This document shows, piece after piece, positions 18,362 through 25,324 of a DNA stretch of 64,000 nucleotides (position 1 is its first letter; the number at the start of each line of letters is the position of its first letter). Made by a program: the position numbers and the translations under genes. Origin of the DNA: Planococcus sp. MB-3u-03 (GTDB lineage Bacteria; Bacillota; Bacilli; Bacillales_A; Planococcaceae); NCBI RefSeq assembly GCF_002833405.1, contig NZ_CP025135.1:167501-231500 (forward strand), given 5' to 3'. The notes under the pieces were generated by a model, which did not search any database, was not told where the DNA came from, and was given only the letters and a program-made list of their open reading frames with translations.

Positions 18362-18395
18362 GTTGGATCCCCCAGAATCGGGGGCTCACCTCCAG

Positions 18396-19718
18396 TTAGT
18401 TGATTTGGTCTTTTGATTTTTTCGGTTTTTGCTTAAACAGCACTTGCTTGATCTGCTGGTGGTCCATATCGGTGACTGTCCATTCCGTATTTTCATACGT
18501 CAACGGTTCGCCGATTTGGATTTCTCCGGTCGTGCGGTAATGTATCCAGCCGCCGATCGTGTCGATGTCCTCGCTATTTTCGAAACTTATGCCGAAGCGT
18601 TCTTCGAGTTCTTTCAATAACACGCGGCCATTCAATAAGTACTGGTGATCTTCGATTTTTTTGATTTCCGGTTCTTCGTCTTCATCGAATTCGTCGCGAA
18701 TCTCGCCGACGATTTCTTCGAGAATGTCTTCGAGCGTAAGCATGCCGGCGGTCCCGCCGTATTCATCCGCGACGATCGCGAGGTGGACACGGGCATTTTG
18801 CATCCGCAGCAAAGCGCCTTGCAAATCCGTCATCTCAAAAACGGTCGGCACTTCGCGGACAAAATCGTGCAACTTCCAATCACGCCCTGCGACAATTTGC
18901 GGCAGCATTTTCTTGGCGCTGACAAAGCCGATAATCCGGTCCTTGTCGCCGTCTTCCGTGACCGGATAGCGGGTGTAATTATGTTCGTCGAGCACATCGA
19001 TGATTTCTTGCGACGGCATGTCGAGGTCGAGTGTTACGAGCTCGGTCCGCGGCACCATGATGTCTTTGGCCGAACGTTCATCGAATGTGAAGACATTTTC
19101 CATATAAGACAATTCATTTTTATTGATGGCGCCGCCTTCATAGCTTTGCGCCATGATGATTCTCAGCTCGTCTTCAGAATACGCCTGTTCATGTCCTGGC
19201 TGGACACCGAAAACTCTCAGCAACAGGCGGGCGGCTCCGTTCAATGCCCAAATGAATGGCTTCATGATTTGGCCGAACCAATACAGCGGAGGGGCCAACA
19301 GCAGCGACATTTTTTCTGCGTATTCGATGGCGAGCGTTTTCGGCGCCATTTCCCCGAGGACGACGTGCAGATACGTCACCAATAGAAAAGCGATAGCATA
19401 GGAAGCGGCGGATGCAACCGAATCCGACACTTGGAAAAAGTCGAAGACCGGATACATGAGCCGTTCGACGGTCGGTTTCCCGAGTGCCCCGAGGCCAAGT
19501 GCCGTCACGGTGATGCCGAGCTGGCAGGCAGAGAGGTAGTAATCCAAATTGCCGGCGACTTCTTTGGCACGCACGGCTTTTTTATTGCTTTCTGCAATCA
19601 ACTGGTCCAAGCGCGACATGCGGATTTTGACGACGGCAAATTCGGAGCCGACGAAAAAGGCGGTCAAAGCGAGCAATAGTACAAGCAAAGCTAAATTCAA
19701 TAATGTGATTATGTCCAC
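18396..19718 (-). CDS. CorC/TlyC-family (CNNM) CBS-domain membrane protein, full length
   Basis: 440 aa, full-length architecture: CNNM domain with about four membrane segments (FFVGSEFAVVKIRMSRLDQLI, YLSACQLGITVTALGLGALG, HVVLGEMAPKTLAIEYAEK), two CBS domains (DIMVPRTELVTLDL; AGMLTLEDILEEIVGEI) and a CorC/HlyC domain (GRVLLKELEERFGI, DTIGGWI). The family, including B. subtilis MpfA, is implicated in Mg2+ efflux. The start is GTG at 19718; GGAGGTG lies 23 nt upstream with a small TCCC/GGGA hairpin between. It leads a three-gene minus-strand array with the short and broken paralogs. Confidence 0.88.
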   Translation of the reverse strand: MDIITLLNLALLVLLLALTAFFVGSEFAVVKIRMSRLDQLIAESNKKAVRAKEVAGNLDYYLSACQLGITVTALGLGALGKPTVERLMYPVFDFFQVSDSVASAASYAIAFLLVTYLHVVLGEMAPKTLAIEYAEKMSLLLAPPLYWFGQIMKPFIWALNGAARLLLRVFGVQPGHEQAYSEDELRIIMAQSYEGGAINKNELSYMENVFTFDERSAKDIMVPRTELVTLDLDMPSQEIIDVLDEHNYTRYPVTEDGDKDRIIGFVSAKKMLPQIVAGRDWKLHDFVREVPTVFEMTDLQGALLRMQNARVHLAIVADEYGGTAGMLTLEDILEEIVGEIRDEFDEDEEPEIKKIEDHQYLLNGRVLLKELEERFGISFENSEDIDTIGGWIHYRTTGEIQIGEPLTYENTEWTVTDMDHQQIKQVLFKQKPKKSKDQIN

Positions 19719-19965
19719 GTAAGATTCCCTAAAAAGGGATTCACCTCCATAAATAATTCAGCCGTGGCCTGGGACTTAATTTCCCACGCGGCACGTCTGA
19801 TATTGGTCGAAATGGCCGCTTACGATGACAGGTGAACTCCGTTCGTTGAAATGAGGCGGTCCGCACGGGTGCAGCTGTTCATGCAAAACGGTTTAAAGCG
19901 GATGATTCGTTTGAATGTGTAAAGAATGTTCGCTAGTCCCTTCCCAATGGTTTCCCCTCCTTCAG
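19719..19965 (-). promoter_or_regulatory. Long untranslated leader of the CNNM gene array
   Basis: About 240 nt without a supportable gene, upstream of the minus-strand gene at 19718. It contains local hairpins (for example GGGA-AATTAAG-TCCC on the minus strand) and the split RBS. I could not match it to a known Mg2+ or Mn2+ riboswitch by eye. Confidence 0.35.
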
Positions 19966-20121
19966 TGATTAAGAAGTATAATACCATATTAATGACAGGA
20001 ATCTGCAAATTATTCAGAAGAATGATGGATAAACAATCCCGAAATTTGGCGATATTATGTAGTAGCTTTTTTGTTTTTTTGTGCTATACTTTTTTTAACA
20101 ACTCAATAGACCTTGACATCA

Positions 20122-20228
20122 CGTCAAAGGGGAGTAGCTATGGGGAAACCTATTTCACAGTCGTCATTACATGGACCCGTTCCATCGGTTGTGATAGCAA
20201 AATCATTTTGCTTAGCAAGACCTTTGCC
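20122..20228 (+). promoter_or_regulatory. yybP-ykoY manganese riboswitch
   Basis: Matches the yybP-ykoY consensus: AAAGGGGAGTAGC at the 5' side, a variable middle arm, then GATAGCAAAATC and TTAGCAAGACCTTTGCC at the 3' side. These RNAs bind Mn2+ and control exporters. The 3' strand of the aptamer is also the 5' arm of the terminator that follows, giving an on-with-Mn2+ switch for the TerC gene. Confidence 0.9.
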
Positions 20229-20253
20229 TTCTATAGGCAGAGGTCTTTTTTGT
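20217..20253 (+). terminator. Riboswitch expression-platform terminator
   Basis: AAGACCTTTGCC (20217-20228) pairs with GGCAGAGGTCTT (20236-20247), followed by a T run. It shares its 5' arm with the Mn2+ aptamer. Confidence 0.88.
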
Positions 20254-20278
20254 TGCCAAAAATAAGGAGGTTTTTCAG

Positions 20279-21040
20279 TTGGAAGCAATTTTATTGGAGT
20301 ATTTATGGGTGCTGCTCGTGTTAGTAGCACTTGAAGGTTTGCTTGCTGCGGACAATGCCGTCGTCATGGCGGTCATGGTCAAGCACTTGCCGAAAGCACA
20401 ACAGAAGAAAGCATTGTTCTACGGGTTACTCGGGGCGTTCGTGTTCCGTTTCGCGGCATTATTCATGATCACTTTGCTCGTCGATGTCTGGCAGATCCAG
20501 GCTTTGGGAGCAGCGTATCTGTTGTTCATTGCGTTTAAGCATATTTACGATCAGCGAAAAGGCAAAGAACACACCATCGAACCGGAAGCGACAAAAGGTT
20601 CTGGCTTCTGGATGACGGTATTGAAAGTAGAACTTGCGGACATCGCGTTCGCGGTTGATTCAATGCTTGCAGCGGTGGCACTTGCCATCACCTTGCCGCA
20701 CCTCGGCTCGATGGAGGTCGGGGGCATCAACGGCGGCCAGTTCGCCGTCATGTTAACGGGTGGTTTGGTCGGACTTGTCATCATGCGTTTCGCGGCGCAT
20801 AAATTCGTTAAACTCTTGGCGAATTACCCGCAGCTCGAAACGACAGCGTTCGTCATCGTCGGCTGGGTCGGCGTAAAATTGACCGTTTTGACGCTTGGAC
20901 ACGAAGGCGTCGGTATCTTGCCGTACGATTTCGCCCACTCGACAGAATGGAAATTGATCTTCTGGGGCGTCCTTCTTGCCATCGTGGCAGTCGGTGCACT
21001 TGTCAGCGTCAAGAAAAAGCGTGAACAAAGCGCTGCGTAA
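20279..21040 (+). CDS. TerC-family membrane protein, probable Mn2+ exporter
   Basis: 253 aa starting at TTG (20279), 8 bases after AAGGAGG. It has the TerC signatures LEGLLAADNAVVMAVMVKHLP near the N-terminus and KVELADIAFAVDSMLAAVAL in the middle, with the acidic residues expected to bind metal, and about eight membrane helices. B. subtilis homologs under the same riboswitch class (YceF, YkoY) are linked to Mn2+ export and metallation of secreted proteins. It sits behind a yybP-ykoY riboswitch, which supports the assignment. Confidence 0.88.
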   Translation: MEAILLEYLWVLLVLVALEGLLAADNAVVMAVMVKHLPKAQQKKALFYGLLGAFVFRFAALFMITLLVDVWQIQALGAAYLLFIAFKHIYDQRKGKEHTIEPEATKGSGFWMTVLKVELADIAFAVDSMLAAVALAITLPHLGSMEVGGINGGQFAVMLTGGLVGLVIMRFAAHKFVKLLANYPQLETTAFVIVGWVGVKLTVLTLGHEGVGILPYDFAHSTEWKLIFWGVLLAIVAVGALVSVKKKREQSAA

Positions 21041-21055
21041 TCCCGGCTGGCCCGG

Positions 21056-21084
21056 TTGCAAGCAAAGTTCCTGCATGATAAAAT
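21056..21084 (+). promoter_or_regulatory. Sigma-A promoter of vmlR
   Basis: TTGCAA (21056-21061), 17-bp spacer, TAAAAT (21079-21084). It would give a leader of about 230 nt before vmlR. Confidence 0.7.
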
Positions 21085-21099
21085 CAATTCAATTCTGAA

Positions 21100-21291
21100 A
21101 TGAAACGAGTTGATGGGTGGACAATGCGTAACTAACCTATATTTTTAGTCATTTGAAATAGTTATTTTCGAAGGCAAAAACATAGGATTAGTCTGCCCAT
21201 TTCAACCATAAGGTGTTGCTGTTTATTCGGCGCACCCAAATGTACCGGCTAATCCTTCCAAATTTAGATTTGGGAGGATTTTTTTAATTCT
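21100..21291 (+). promoter_or_regulatory. vmlR leader: uORF and transcription attenuator
   Basis: A short upstream frame (ATG 21100 to TAA 21135, 11 codons ending MRN; an inner ATG at 21124 after GGGTGG would give just Met-Arg-Asn) overlaps CTAACCTAT (21132-21140), which pairs with ATAGGATTAG (21182-21191). The latter can instead pair with CTAATCC (21249-21255), the 5' arm of the terminator AATCCTTCCAAAT / ATTTGGGAGGATT (21251-21280, T7 tail). Ribosome stalling on the uORF would free 21182-21191 and disrupt termination. Ribosome-dependent attenuation is known for B. subtilis vmlR and Listeria lmo0919. Confidence 0.8.
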
Positions 21292-21321
21292 CCCTGTCAA
21301 AACGAGAAGGGGTGGTTCTGC

Positions 21322-22962
21322 ATGACAGAACTGATGAAATTACTGAATGTATCCGTGGAAATCGAACAACAACCACTATTCGAGAACGTGACTGCGAACA
21401 TCATGAGCGGTGATCGTATCGGCATCATCGGGAAAAACGGTGCCGGGAAAACAACTCTCTTGCGGCTGATCGCTGGTGAAATCGAACCGCCCAGTGGACA
21501 GCTGATTCAAGGCGCGCCGGGTATGAGCGTGCAGGCAGTCGAACAGGAATTGCCGGAGTACGCTTTTGAAGACGTGACGGCAGCGGAACAAACGCTATTG
21601 AACAGATGGAAAGTCCCACTCCGCGATTTCGCTCAATTGAGCGGGGGCGAAAAACTAAAGGCGAGGCTTGCGAAAGGTTTGGCTCAGACAGCGGATCTCT
21701 TGTTATTGGATGAGCCGACCAATCATTTGGACGCACAAGGCACGGCGCATCTGCTGCGCGAATTAAACGCTTATCCGGGTGCCATCACCATCGTGTCTCA
21801 CGATCGTTATTTCCTCGATCAAATCGCGACGAAGATTTGGTCGATCGAAAACGGGAAGATCCACAGCCATAACGGCAATTACAGCGATTATATGGAATTC
21901 CGCGAACGTAAGCGTATAAGCCAGCAGCATGCCTATGACATACAACAAAAACGCATCGACCGGATCGAAACCCAGATGAAGCAGCTTTCCTCGTGGTCTG
22001 AATCGGCGCATGCCAATTCCACCAAGCAGGAAGGCTATAAGGAATATTATCGGGTCAAAGCCAAAAGCATGGACGCGCAAGTGAAATCAAAACAGAAGCG
22101 GCTGGAGAAGGAATTGGCGAAGGCAGCGGTCGACGCTGTCGAACCGGCATACGAGGTGGACTTTGCCTTCCGCGCCAATCCGAAAGCCGGCAAACGCTTT
22201 TTGGAAGTGAAGAAGCTAGGTAAATCGTTTGGCGACATGCCATTATTCAAGAACGCTTCGTTTACGGTCCAGCACGGGGAGAAAATCGCCGTCGTCGGCG
22301 CAAACGGCAGCGGCAAGACGACATTTTTGAAAATGCTGGCGGGCGAAGAGCCAGTGAGCGATGGGGAGCTATGGCTATCGCCTTCCGCTTCTATCGGCTA
22401 TTTGACGCAAGATGTCTTTGATTTGCCGCTCGACCGGACGCCTGCCGAATTATTTGAGCAATTCACGTTCAAAGAGCGGGGGCGTGTGCAAAACTTATTG
22501 AAGCATTTAGGCTTCCGTAAAGAGCAATGGCTGGAGCCGATCCGTGAAATGAGCATGGGTGAGCGGGTCAAATGCAAATTGATGAAATTCATCTTGGAGG
22601 ACAAAGACGCCTTACTGCTTGATGAGCCGACCAATCATTTGGATTTGCCGTCGCGCGAACAATTGGAATCGACCTTGGCGGACTACCGCGGGACGCTTCT
22701 GGTCGTGTCGCATGACCGCTATTTGCTCGACAAGGCGACGTCTTGCAAACTGGTGTTTGAAGACGGAACGATTCGCAAGCAGCTCGGAGAAGCGCCGCAA
22801 AAAGAAGCGCTCGGAAGCACCGGTGAACTCCGGTTGAAACTTGAAACGGAGCGCCAGGCCGTGCTCGGTAAGCTCAGCTTCATGCAGCCGAAAGACAAGG
22901 ACTACGCAGAACTGGATCGGCGTTTTATGGAACTGACGAAGCAATTGAAGGAACTGGAGTAG
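21322..22962 (+). CDS. vmlR: ABC-F ribosome-protection protein VmlR
   Basis: 546 aa (B. subtilis VmlR 547) with strong similarity throughout. Two ATPase domains: Walker A GIIGKNGAGKTTL and GANGSGKTTFL; signatures LSGGEKLKARLAKGLA and MSMGERVKCKL; Walker B LLLLDEPTNHLD and ALLLDEPTNHLDLPS. The antibiotic-resistance linker between them carries the VmlR-like SSWSESAHANSTKQEG segment. It has no membrane domain; it binds the ribosomal E site and dislodges virginiamycin M and lincosamides. The leader contains an attenuator. Confidence 0.92.
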   Translation: MTELMKLLNVSVEIEQQPLFENVTANIMSGDRIGIIGKNGAGKTTLLRLIAGEIEPPSGQLIQGAPGMSVQAVEQELPEYAFEDVTAAEQTLLNRWKVPLRDFAQLSGGEKLKARLAKGLAQTADLLLLDEPTNHLDAQGTAHLLRELNAYPGAITIVSHDRYFLDQIATKIWSIENGKIHSHNGNYSDYMEFRERKRISQQHAYDIQQKRIDRIETQMKQLSSWSESAHANSTKQEGYKEYYRVKAKSMDAQVKSKQKRLEKELAKAAVDAVEPAYEVDFAFRANPKAGKRFLEVKKLGKSFGDMPLFKNASFTVQHGEKIAVVGANGSGKTTFLKMLAGEEPVSDGELWLSPSASIGYLTQDVFDLPLDRTPAELFEQFTFKERGRVQNLLKHLGFRKEQWLEPIREMSMGERVKCKLMKFILEDKDALLLDEPTNHLDLPSREQLESTLADYRGTLLVVSHDRYLLDKATSCKLVFEDGTIRKQLGEAPQKEALGSTGELRLKLETERQAVLGKLSFMQPKDKDYAELDRRFMELTKQLKELE

Positions 22963-22975
22963 AGCATGATAACGA

Positions 22976-23006
22976 AAAAGAGACGGCTCAGGCCGTCTCT
23001 TTTTTC
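22976..23006 (+). terminator. Terminator of vmlR
   Basis: AAAGAGACGGC-TCAG-GCCGTCTCTTT with T tail. It is nearly the same hairpin as at 23313-23340. Confidence 0.9.
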
Positions 23007-23030
23007 AGTTTGTCGAGAAAGATAAGAAAT

Positions 23031-23240
23031 CGTATTTTCCGAAGCTTATCGCTCGCTTTCCGTGGGCTCGCGCCCAAGCCTCCTCAGTCGCTTTGCGCCT
23101 TGCGGGGTCTCGGTCGTCTCGCTAATCCACTGGAAAGATTAGGTCGACCTACGGGAGACCTTATCTTTGCGAAAGTAATGCGCAGCATTATTGAGCAGAA
23201 GGGGTTACGAGCGAACGCTTCTCCAAATACTGAGATAGTT
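23031..23240. repeat. Intergenic element with terminal inverted repeats, copy 1
   Basis: About 205 bp. The left end CGTATTTTCCGAAGCTTATC plus GCTCGC and the right end CGAGCGAACGCTTCTCCAAA plus TACTG are imperfect inverted copies. The GC-rich core contains GCCTCCTCAGTCGCTTTGCG and TGCGGGGTCTC, typical of short palindromic repeats of Bacillales. It shares both ends and the core with 25187-25324, and is longer by an internal segment of about 75 bp. It is non-coding. Confidence 0.75.
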
Positions 23241-23310
23241 CATTGAAGTTTAATAGTAGGAAAGGTAAGCAGCTTTTCGATTCATAGCAGACCATAGACT
23301 TCTTCAATAT

Positions 23311-23341
23311 TCTAAAGAGACGGCCGCAGCCGTCTCTTTTC
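23311..23341 (-). terminator. Hairpin after hrtA
   Basis: AAGAGACGGC-CGCA-GCCGTCTCTT stem directly after the stop of the minus-strand gene. It has T-rich flanks on both sides and can act in either direction. Confidence 0.75.
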
Positions 23342-23342
23342 T

Positions 23343-24014
23343 TTATGCTAAGCGGCCGTCTTTCATGGTGATGACGCGGTCCGCGTAAGCGAGCAAATCT
23401 TCTTCGTGAGTGACCATCAAGGTGGCGATGTTCAATGTTTTCGTCAGTTTCTGAAGCAATTCCATCACTTCGTGCGATTTGGTGGAGTCCAAACTTGCCG
23501 TCGGTTCATCCGCAAACAATAGCTTGGGCTGGTGGACGATGGCCCTGGCGATGGCGATGCGCTGCTTTTCGCCGCCGGACAGCGAGGCAGGATAGGCGGT
23601 TTTCCGGTGGGCCATGCCGACTGAATGGAGCATTTTGTCGGCTTCATCGCGGCGTTGTTTTTTCGAAAGCGGGGAGCCTGCTGTCTCGAGCATGAGCAGC
23701 AATTGTTCTTCGGCCGTGAGAAATGGCACGAGGTGAGAGGATTGAAATACAAAGCCGAACGATTCCGCGCGGATTTGGCGAATCTGTTCCTGGTTCATGG
23801 CGGTCAATTCCTCGCCGTCAAAATGAATCTCGCCGCCAGAAGCGGACTGAAGCCCCGCCGCGATCGTCAAAAGCGTGCTTTTGCCGGAACCCGATGCGCC
23901 GACGAGTGCGGTGATTTCCCCTTCCGTCAGTGACAGGTCGATCCCTTTTAAAATTTCTTCTGCTACCTCACCGGTTTGGAAGTTCTTTCGGATGTCTTGT
24001 GTTGTGAAAATCAT
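23343..24014 (-). CDS. hrtA: ABC transporter ATP-binding protein, HrtA-like
   Basis: 223 aa. Walker A GASGSGKSTL, Q-loop FVFQSSHLVPFL, signature LSGGEKQRIAIARA, Walker B LLFADEPTASLD and H-loop THEE: a MacB/LolD-type ATPase. FQSSHLVP and the general length match HrtA, the ATPase of the haem-detoxifying HrtAB exporter. The start at 24014 (MIFTTQDIRK) lies 2 bp after the permease stop, and a GAGAAGGAT site precedes it. Assignment to the haem system rests on the neighbouring HssRS-like genes and the HssR-box-like repeat upstream of the permease. Confidence 0.75.
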   Translation of the reverse strand: MIFTTQDIRKNFQTGEVAEEILKGIDLSLTEGEITALVGASGSGKSTLLTIAAGLQSASGGEIHFDGEELTAMNQEQIRQIRAESFGFVFQSSHLVPFLTAEEQLLLMLETAGSPLSKKQRRDEADKMLHSVGMAHRKTAYPASLSGGEKQRIAIARAIVHQPKLLFADEPTASLDSTKSHEVMELLQKLTKTLNIATLMVTHEEDLLAYADRVITMKDGRLA

Positions 24015-24016
24015 GC

Positions 24017-25051
24017 TTATCCTTCTCCTTGTTGAATGGCTTGAAGCGGCTTGGCTTTGCGGATCTGAATGCCGGACAAAGTGGCCCCGGCAAATCCGAT
24101 GGCAAAGAATACCGCCGATAATTGAAGTGTGACGGTGATCGGCAAGTAGAACGGCATGTCGCCTGGTGCCAGGGTCGCGAACAATTGGCTGACGGCAATC
24201 GATAAGATGAGCGCGATCGCGGTAATGACGAGCATCTGTGTCCAGATCATGCGGAACAATGCACCGGTCTTCACGCCGATCGCTTTTAAGATGCCGTACA
24301 GCCCGAGCTTCTGGATGTTCATCATATAGAAGAAAATCGCGAACAGCATGCCGCTGATGACCACTAAAAACCAAACAATCATCGACAATGATAATTGCTC
24401 AGCGCTATAGCTCGGCAAAGTGTTGAGAAATTCTTCAATCGAGAAGCTTTGCAAGCCGGCGATTGCGCCGGGTTCTGCCGTCTCTGGGACGAATAGCATT
24501 TGCAGTTCGCCTGTCCGGTACATATCTGCGAAGTCATTCGAATGGATAAAAGCGACAGCGGCGTGACTGTATTTCGCGCCGTCGGTAAAGCCCGCAACGG
24601 TAAATTCCCCATCCAACTGGCTGTTGGCGAAGATGTCGCCTTGCTTGATACCGTCTTCTTCGAGCGAGCGGTCGAGAACGATCTCGCCTTTTGCGACATC
24701 AGGGAATTCAGTCGAGCCGGTCGACGTGGCGAAGGCGACGCTTTGCTGTTCGTCTTGTTCATTTAATAAAAAGCCCATCTGGATGGAAAATGCAAACGCG
24801 CCGTCGTTTTCCGACAAGGCAGATTGCTGGGTTTCTGTGTCGATCGCGGACAAGGCGTGGGTTTCTTCCGCTGCCGTTTCCATATAGATCGTTCCGTCCG
24901 GTAAATTCTTGATCAAGGCGGCGTTGTCTTGTGACAAGCCGTTCGCGAGCCCTGAGATGATGAAGGTCAATAAGCTGATCAAAAAGACGATCGATCCGAG
25001 AATCACGAATTTCATTTTGCTTTTTTTCATTTCTTTCCATGCTAAATTCAC
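24017..25051 (-). CDS. hrtB: ABC transporter permease (FtsX/MacB fold), HrtB-like
   Basis: 344 aa starting at GTG (25051) after GGAGGCG. One N-terminal membrane helix (about residues 16-36), a large extracytoplasmic domain (about 40-225) and three C-terminal helices, the FtsX/MacB topology also seen in HrtB (about 350 aa). With HrtA-type ATPases it would extract haem from the membrane. Gene order here is permease then ATPase, the reverse of S. aureus hrtAB. A direct repeat resembling the HssR box lies at 25094-25113. Confidence 0.72.
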   Translation of the reverse strand: MNLAWKEMKKSKMKFVILGSIVFLISLLTFIISGLANGLSQDNAALIKNLPDGTIYMETAAEETHALSAIDTETQQSALSENDGAFAFSIQMGFLLNEQDEQQSVAFATSTGSTEFPDVAKGEIVLDRSLEEDGIKQGDIFANSQLDGEFTVAGFTDGAKYSHAAVAFIHSNDFADMYRTGELQMLFVPETAEPGAIAGLQSFSIEEFLNTLPSYSAEQLSLSMIVWFLVVISGMLFAIFFYMMNIQKLGLYGILKAIGVKTGALFRMIWTQMLVITAIALILSIAVSQLFATLAPGDMPFYLPITVTLQLSAVFFAIGFAGATLSGIQIRKAKPLQAIQQGEG

Positions 25052-25093
25052 GTTGTTCGCCTCCGTTTTGGTATAGCTTCAGTTTACAGAGGC

Positions 25094-25113
25094 AAGGTGA
25101 ATGGAAGGTGAAC
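25094..25113 (-). promoter_or_regulatory. Probable HssR-binding direct repeat
   Basis: On the minus strand GTTCACCTT-CC-ATTCACCTT, an 11-bp-spaced direct repeat. It resembles the known S. aureus HssR box (GTTCATATT-N2-GTTCATATT) in spacing and first five bases, and sits about 45 bp before hrtB. Confidence 0.65.
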
Positions 25114-25131
25114 GGGCGTTGACAGTTTGGA

Positions 25132-25160
25132 ATAAAAAAAGCCCTCCGGTTGTGGAGGGG
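25132..25160 (-). terminator. Terminator of the hssRS operon
   Basis: Minus strand CCCTCC-ACAACC-GGAGGG followed by CTTTTTTT. It lies between the inserted repeat and the hrtB promoter. Confidence 0.85.
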
Positions 25161-25186
25161 TGGAAACTTTCAACTAACATTGAGAA

Positions 25187-25324
25187 CCGTGTTTTCCAAA
25201 GCTTAACGCTCGCTTTCCTCGGGGCGGGAATCGAGCCTCCTCGTCACTTCGTTCCTGCGGGGTCTCTCAAACCCGCTGATCCCGTAGTAGTCGAGCGAAC
25301 ACTTCTCCAAACACTGGGACAGTT
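25187..25324. repeat. Intergenic element with terminal inverted repeats, copy 2
   Basis: About 138 bp. It shares both ends with the 23.1-kb copy (AAGCTTAACGCTCGCTTTCC on the left; CGAGCGAACACTTCTCCAAA on the right) and the GAGCCTCCTCG...CCTGCGGGGTCTC core. Its right end reaches the stop codon of hssS (25323-25325), so the element lies between that gene and its terminator. Confidence 0.75.

Noticed and set aside
18645..19385. Long plus-strand frame (246 aa) over the full-length CNNM gene
   Set aside because: Antisense to a gene with complete domain structure; no family resemblance or RBS.
21097..21131. Possible sigma-W promoter before vmlR (TGAAAC...CGTA)
   Set aside because: The spacer is 20 bp instead of 16, and a good sigma-A promoter lies at 21056-21084.
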